From: JBLHKW01 sp047618565
GTDB taxonomy: Bacteria; Planctomycetota; UBA1135; GCA-002686595
Length of the DNA: 8,920 nucleotides
NCBI GenBank assembly: GCA_047618565.1
Contig: JBLHKW010000184.1
Coordinates: 1-8,920, forward strand
Direction of reading: 5' to 3'
Under the pieces are notes generated by a model. It was not told the origin of the DNA and made no database searches. It saw nothing but the letters and a program-made list of their open reading frames with translations. Of this stretch, positions 5,937-8,920 are shown one piece after another. The position numbers were made by a program, and so were the translations under genes. Numbering within the stretch: position 1 is the stretch's first letter; the number at the start of each line of letters is the position of its first letter.

Positions 5937-7880
5937 ATGACACCTGACACCACCGAGCCAGCGCCGCGGCGCGAGCATCCGCATCCGCGGCCCACGCCCG
6001 ATGCGCGTGCCGCCGAGCGCTTCGACGTGCTCGTCGTCGGGGGCGGTCACGCGGGCATCGAAGCGGCCCTCGCAGCGGCGCGTCTGGGCGCATCCGTGGG
6101 CCTGCTGAGCTTCCGTCTCGATCGCATCGGTGAGATGAGCTGCAACCCCGCCATCGGCGGCCTGGGCAAGGGACAGATCGTACGCGAGGTGGACGTCCTG
6201 GGCGGCGTCATGGGTGAGGTCGCCGACGAGACTGGGATCCAGTTTCGGATGCTCAATACGGGTAAGGGCGCGGCCGTGCGCGCGCCGCGTTGCCAGTCGG
6301 ATCGCCACCTCTATCGCGAGGCGGCCACCCGGCGTGTGCAGGCTGCGGACGGCGTCGAGGTGATCGCAGCGGCAGTCGTCGGTCTCGTTCTCGAGGAAGG
6401 ACCCGGCCTGCCCGGGGGCGAGCGCCACGCGACGTGGGTACGGGGCGTGCGCCTGGCGGATGGCAGCGAGTTGCGCGCCGGCGCCGTGATATTGACCACC
6501 GGGACGTTTCTGCATGCGGTCATGCACACCGGCGAGGAGCAGGCCCCCGGTGGGCGCGCTGGCGAGAATTCGGCCGAGGGCCTCTCCGGGGACATCGGGC
6601 GACTCGGGCTGGAACTCGCCCGCCTGAAGACCGGCACGCCACCGCGACTCCTGCGCGACAGTATCGACTGGGACGTGTTGGAACCTCAGTGGGGCGACGA
6701 GCAGCCGCGGCCCTTCTCGTTTGGGACGTCCATGACGGACTTCCCGCGCCTGACTCAGGTGGCGTGTTTCCTCTCGGCGACCACACCCGCAACGCACGAC
6801 ATCCTGCGCGACAACATCCATCGCTCCCCGATGTACTCGGGCCGCATCGCAGGCGTCGGGCCGCGCTACTGTCCTTCGGTCGAGGACAAGATCGTACGCT
6901 TCACCGACAAGAGCAGCCATCAGGTCTTTCTGGAGCCAGAGGGCCTCGAGACCGATGTGATCTATGCCAACGGTGTCTCGACCGCGATGCCGACCCAGAT
7001 CCAGGAAGCGTTCGTGCACACCATCCCGGGGCTGGAACGCGCGCGCTTTCAGCGCTACGGCTACGCGGTCGAGTACGACTTCATCCGCCCATATCAGCTG
7101 GCGTCTACGCTCGCCGTGCGGTCCGTCCCTGGGCTTTTCCTGGCCGGCCAGATCAACGGCACGTCGGGCTACGAGGAGGCCGCGGGCCAGGGCCTCATCG
7201 CCGGGGCCAACGCGGCCCTGTGGCTGTCCGATCGAGAGGCCCTGGTGCTCGGTCGCCACGAGGCCTACATCGGCGTGATGATCGACGACCTGGTCGTGTC
7301 GAATCCGACCGAGCCCTACCGGATGTTCTCCAGCCGCGCGGAGTACCGCCTGCTGCTGCGACAGGACAACGCGGATCGACGCCTGACGCGCTGTGCGGAT
7401 GCGGTCGGGCTCGCGCGCGCCGGGGACCTGGAGCGCCTGGAGCAGAAGGAGGCGCTGGTGTCGGCCTGGGCGCATCTGCTCGAGAAGACCCACGCGCAAG
7501 GTGGCAAGAGCCTGGCCCAGGTGCTGCGCCGGCCGGAGGTCAGTCTCGCGGATCTGGCGGCCGAGCGACCCGAGTTCGAGGGCCTGTCACGGGATCCTGT
7601 CGTGCTCGAGGCGGTCGAGATCGACGTCAAGTACGCAGGCTATCTTCAGCGCCAGAACGAGAACGTGGCCCGACTCGCGCGCCAGGAGGGCGCCGAGATC
7701 CCCGGCCACCTGGACTACGCCAACCTGACCGGACTGGGGAGCGAGGCGCGCGAGAAACTGACTCAGCTGCGTCCGCGCACACTGGGAGCCGCATCGCGTA
7801 TCTCCGGCGTCCGCCCGCCGGACGTGGCCCTGCTGGCGATCCACCTGCGGCGCGAGGAGCAGGAGAGTCAGGTGAAGTAG
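5937..7880 (+). CDS. mnmG: tRNA uridine-34 carboxymethylaminomethylation enzyme MnmG
   Basis: MnmG (GidA) is the FAD-dependent partner of the GTPase MnmE. Together they add a carboxymethylaminomethyl or aminomethyl group at C5 of the wobble uridine of certain tRNAs, using a methylene-tetrahydrofolate-derived carbon and NADH. This 647-aa copy has every landmark: the FAD dinucleotide fold VVGGGHAGIEAA (33-44), MSCNPAIGGLGKGQIVREVD with Cys69 matching the conserved Cys47 of E. coli, and NTGKGAAVRAPRCQSDR (107-123). It also has LARLKTGTPPRL (227-238), RYCPSVEDK with Cys312 matching E. coli Cys277, the second FAD-contacting stretch AGQINGTSGYEEAAGQG (403-419), SRAEYRLLLRQDN (466-478), and the helical C-terminal region that binds MnmE. 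It is slightly longer than E. coli MnmG (629 aa) because of a Pro/His/Arg-rich N-terminal extension of about 28 residues before the FAD fold. ATG 5937 is chosen for its GAGGA site. No rsmG (gidB) follows; the next gene is convergent. Confidence 0.97.
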   Translation: MTPDTTEPAPRREHPHPRPTPDARAAERFDVLVVGGGHAGIEAALAAARLGASVGLLSFRLDRIGEMSCNPAIGGLGKGQIVREVDVLGGVMGEVADETGIQFRMLNTGKGAAVRAPRCQSDRHLYREAATRRVQAADGVEVIAAAVVGLVLEEGPGLPGGERHATWVRGVRLADGSELRAGAVILTTGTFLHAVMHTGEEQAPGGRAGENSAEGLSGDIGRLGLELARLKTGTPPRLLRDSIDWDVLEPQWGDEQPRPFSFGTSMTDFPRLTQVACFLSATTPATHDILRDNIHRSPMYSGRIAGVGPRYCPSVEDKIVRFTDKSSHQVFLEPEGLETDVIYANGVSTAMPTQIQEAFVHTIPGLERARFQRYGYAVEYDFIRPYQLASTLAVRSVPGLFLAGQINGTSGYEEAAGQGLIAGANAALWLSDREALVLGRHEAYIGVMIDDLVVSNPTEPYRMFSSRAEYRLLLRQDNADRRLTRCADAVGLARAGDLERLEQKEALVSAWAHLLEKTHAQGGKSLAQVLRRPEVSLADLAAERPEFEGLSRDPVVLEAVEIDVKYAGYLQRQNENVARLARQEGAEIPGHLDYANLTGLGSEAREKLTQLRPRTLGAASRISGVRPPDVALLAIHLRREEQESQVK

Positions 7881-7883
7881 CAC

Positions 7884-7912
7884 GGGCGGGGGGGCGAGGT
7901 CGGGCCCCGCTC
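7884..7912. terminator. Convergent-gene hairpin, possible bidirectional terminator
   Basis: Bases 7884-7891 (GGGCGGGG) pair with 7905-7912 (CCCCGCTC), giving 8 bp including one G-U pair, around a 13-nt loop. It lies just after the mnmG stop and before the stop of the convergent redoxin gene, which is where a shared terminator is expected. It lacks a T-run, so intrinsic termination would be inefficient by the classical rule. Confidence 0.4.
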
Positions 7913-7928
7913 CCGCGCGTGTGGTGCG

Positions 7929-8920
7929 CTACTTTCCGGCGCCGGCTTCCGCCGCGGACGTGCCGCCTGAAGGCTGCGCCAGAATGCGATCGGCCTCGTG
8001 CAGCACGGCCTTCCATGACGGGCGCGCATGGATGATCGTGGGGAACACTTGCCGCACGATACCGCGCTTGTCGATCAGGTAGGCGGTGGTCCTGTCGTAA
8101 CCCAGGGTCGCTTCGCGCTTCAGGTCCGCGACGATATCAAAGGGCACGGGCCCGTCGAAGCCGCGCGGAAAGCGTCCGTGCGATTCGAGGTCAGTGTCCT
8201 CTTGAGCGATGGCGATGACATGGATGTCACGCTCTTCGAACTCGTTCCACATGTCTTGCAGCTCGACCAGCTGCACCTTGCAGAAGGGTCACCAGAATGC
8301 GCGATACGTGGTGATGATGATGTTCTTCTCGCCGATGTAGTCGGTCAGTCCGACGATCGAGCCGTCCGCACGCGGTAGCTCGAAGTCCGCCGCGCGCTGG
8401 CCAATCTGGAGCGTAGTCGGGTCGTTGCCCCAGTCTGAGCGGCTGGCATCGACCTGAATCGCGCTGGCGCCTGGTGTGAGCGCCAGGTCGAGACGTCTGC
8501 GCAGGAAAGAGTGCTGCCCCGATCCGTCCACGAGGTAGGCGACCAGGTTCAGACCGATCACCGCATCAGTCGCCGGCAAGCTGTCGAGCCGGAACCCGAT
8601 GCGCGCCGGGAATTCGCTCAAGGCGCGCTCGTAAGGCATCTGGAGGAACTCGTTCCCGGCCAGGTCCTCGTAGCTGCTGAAGACCTTGCCGTCGAGGGTG
8701 ACACCCTCCGGGACGTCGATCTGCAGCACGGGCGCGATCTTCGCGTTGGCGTTCGTCAGGCCCTCGGGCAGATCGAGCTGGAGGATGATCTCGTAGGTCG
8801 GGCCGACCTCGAGCTTGGCGGCTTCCAGGCGCGCGGAGATGCGGGGCTCGGACTGCGGAGGGGGAGGAGCCGGCGCAGGGGCGCCGGCGCCGGCCGTGAG
8901 GCTGGCCAGGGCGGGTAGGA
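7929..8920 (-). CDS. Exported selenocysteine-containing redoxin (AhpC/TSA fold), partial
   Basis: This is the C-terminal 330 codons of a probable periplasmic thiol/selenol oxidoreductase; the N-terminus lies beyond the right edge. Visible residues 1-8 look like the end of a signal peptide, then an Ala/Gly/Pro-rich linker runs to about residue 22. A beta-rich domain follows at about 26-165, with repeated I-x-L-x-L-D-x-P-E-G strands reminiscent of DsbD N-terminal-type domains. An AhpC/TSA redoxin domain begins near residue 171 (IGQRAADFELPRADGS). Its redox motif reads FW-(UGA)-PFC, with UGA at residue 210 in place of the first cysteine and Cys213 as partner, giving a UxxC motif. After the UGA the fold continues in frame (VQLVELQDMW, IAIAQED, DIVADLKREATLGYD, LIDKRGIVRQVF) to a TAG stop. 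Without read-through the upstream piece would lack the catalytic site and half the fold. The GTG at 8276 has no ribosome-binding site and would start mid-domain. A recent nonsense mutation or a base-calling error is the alternative; the exact position and the hairpin argue for selenocysteine. Confidence 0.85.
8264..8291 (-). promoter_or_regulatory. Candidate bacterial SECIS element
   Basis: The mRNA starting at the in-frame UGA can fold into a two-tier stem-loop. In the lower stem, UGACC (8291 to 8287) pairs with GGUCG (8268 to 8264), 5 bp with one U-G pair at the base. An internal loop of CUU opposite CU follows. In the upper stem, CUGC (8283-8280) pairs with GCAG (8274-8271), closing a 5-nt AAGGU apical loop (8279-8275). 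Placement directly at the UGA inside the coding sequence, a total of about 28 nt and G/U residues in the apical loop match the general form of the E. coli fdhF element recognised by SelB. The fold was worked out by hand, without an energy calculation. Confidence 0.65.
8289..8291 (-). other. In-frame UGA, probable selenocysteine codon
   Basis: TGA on the minus strand replaces the first cysteine codon of the redoxin active site (FW-x-PFC). Other genes in the window (GNAT, radical SAM, deacetylase, HEAT/TPR) end at TGA, so the codon is a normal stop here and is not globally reassigned. The redoxin gene itself ends at TAG. Confidence 0.8.

Noticed and set aside
5491..6093. Minus-strand open frame through the divergent region, including a start at MDLQTPP
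   Set aside because: It would run into the mnmG start, and its third codon positions do not show the GC preference seen in the frame ending at 5604.
5910..7499. Long minus-strand open frame (529 codons) opposite mnmG
   Set aside because: It is antisense to an unmistakable MnmG. Such long shadows are common in GC-rich coding DNA, and its product shows no recognisable motifs.
6290..8035. Long plus-strand open frame (581 codons) overlapping mnmG and the redoxin 3' end
   Set aside because: The product is Arg/Pro/Gly-rich low-complexity sequence, typical of a wrong-frame reading, and it overlaps two well supported genes.
7929..8276. An independent gene starting at GTG 8276 and coding the C-terminal part of the redoxin
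   Set aside because: It has no ribosome-binding site, starts in the middle of the redoxin domain just after the active-site helix begins, and is in frame with the upstream half across a single TGA. One recoded gene explains this better.
7929..8920. Genome-wide reassignment of TGA to Trp or Gly as the explanation for the in-frame TGA
   Set aside because: Several other genes in the window end at TGA at the expected family length, and ordinary TGG tryptophan codons are used. The position corresponds to cysteine, not Trp or Gly.
5937..8920. A selenium link between mnmG and the selenoprotein (MnmG products can be selenated in some tRNAs)
   Set aside because: The genes are convergent, mnmG is near-universal, and no selenouridine synthase or other selenium gene is visible here; adjacency is probably coincidental.
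1..8920. Mobile elements, CRISPR arrays, tRNA or rRNA genes
   Set aside because: I found no transposase or integrase motifs, no terminal or spaced direct repeats, and no tRNA- or rRNA-like segments; nearly all sequence is occupied by protein genes.

Overview
The window is GC-rich, gene-dense chromosomal DNA from a bacterium, with strong G/C preference at third codon positions. I see no mobile element, CRISPR array, tRNA or rRNA. The lineage cannot be fixed from sequence alone. The gene mix (long TldD-like protease, class II-type deacetylase, COG0731-type radical SAM protein, secreted HEAT/TPR protein, a selenoprotein) would suit an uncultured planctomycete-like or deltaproteobacteria/myxobacteria-like organism, but that is a weak inference.

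Layout. (1) 9-2190, plus strand: a TldD-family metallopeptidase, then 10 nt later a RimJ/RimL-type GNAT acetyltransferase. (2) 2195-5813, minus strand: a compact cluster read from right to left. It holds a small basic ORF (about 69 aa), a secreted HEAT/TPR-like protein, a histone-deacetylase-superfamily amidohydrolase whose ATG overlaps the previous stop by 4 nt, and a radical SAM protein starting 3 nt after the deacetylase stop. It converges on the GNAT gene with only 4 nt between the stops. (3) 5814-5936: a divergent control region. (4) 5937-7880, plus strand: mnmG (gidA), the FAD enzyme of tRNA wobble-uridine modification. (5) 7881-7928: a short convergent gap with a GC-rich hairpin. (6) 7929-8920, minus strand, running off the right edge: an exported redoxin (AhpC/TSA, thioredoxin fold).

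The most notable feature is in region 6. The redoxin reading frame is interrupted by one in-frame TGA at 8289-8291, exactly where the first cysteine of the CxxC redox motif should be (the product reads FW-U-PFC). Conserved redoxin sequence continues in the same frame on both sides. The mRNA right after the UGA can fold into a two-tier stem-loop with a small G/U-containing apical loop, as expected for a bacterial SECIS element. Neighbouring genes end at ordinary TGA stops, so TGA is not globally reassigned. The gene is best read as one selenoprotein rather than two ORFs or a pseudogene.

Functionally, the tldD/GNAT pair, the deacetylase/radical SAM cluster, mnmG and the selenoprotein look like independent units. 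The tight spacing in the minus-strand cluster suggests that the HEAT/TPR protein, deacetylase and radical SAM enzyme are co-expressed; their shared substrate or pathway cannot be read from the sequence.
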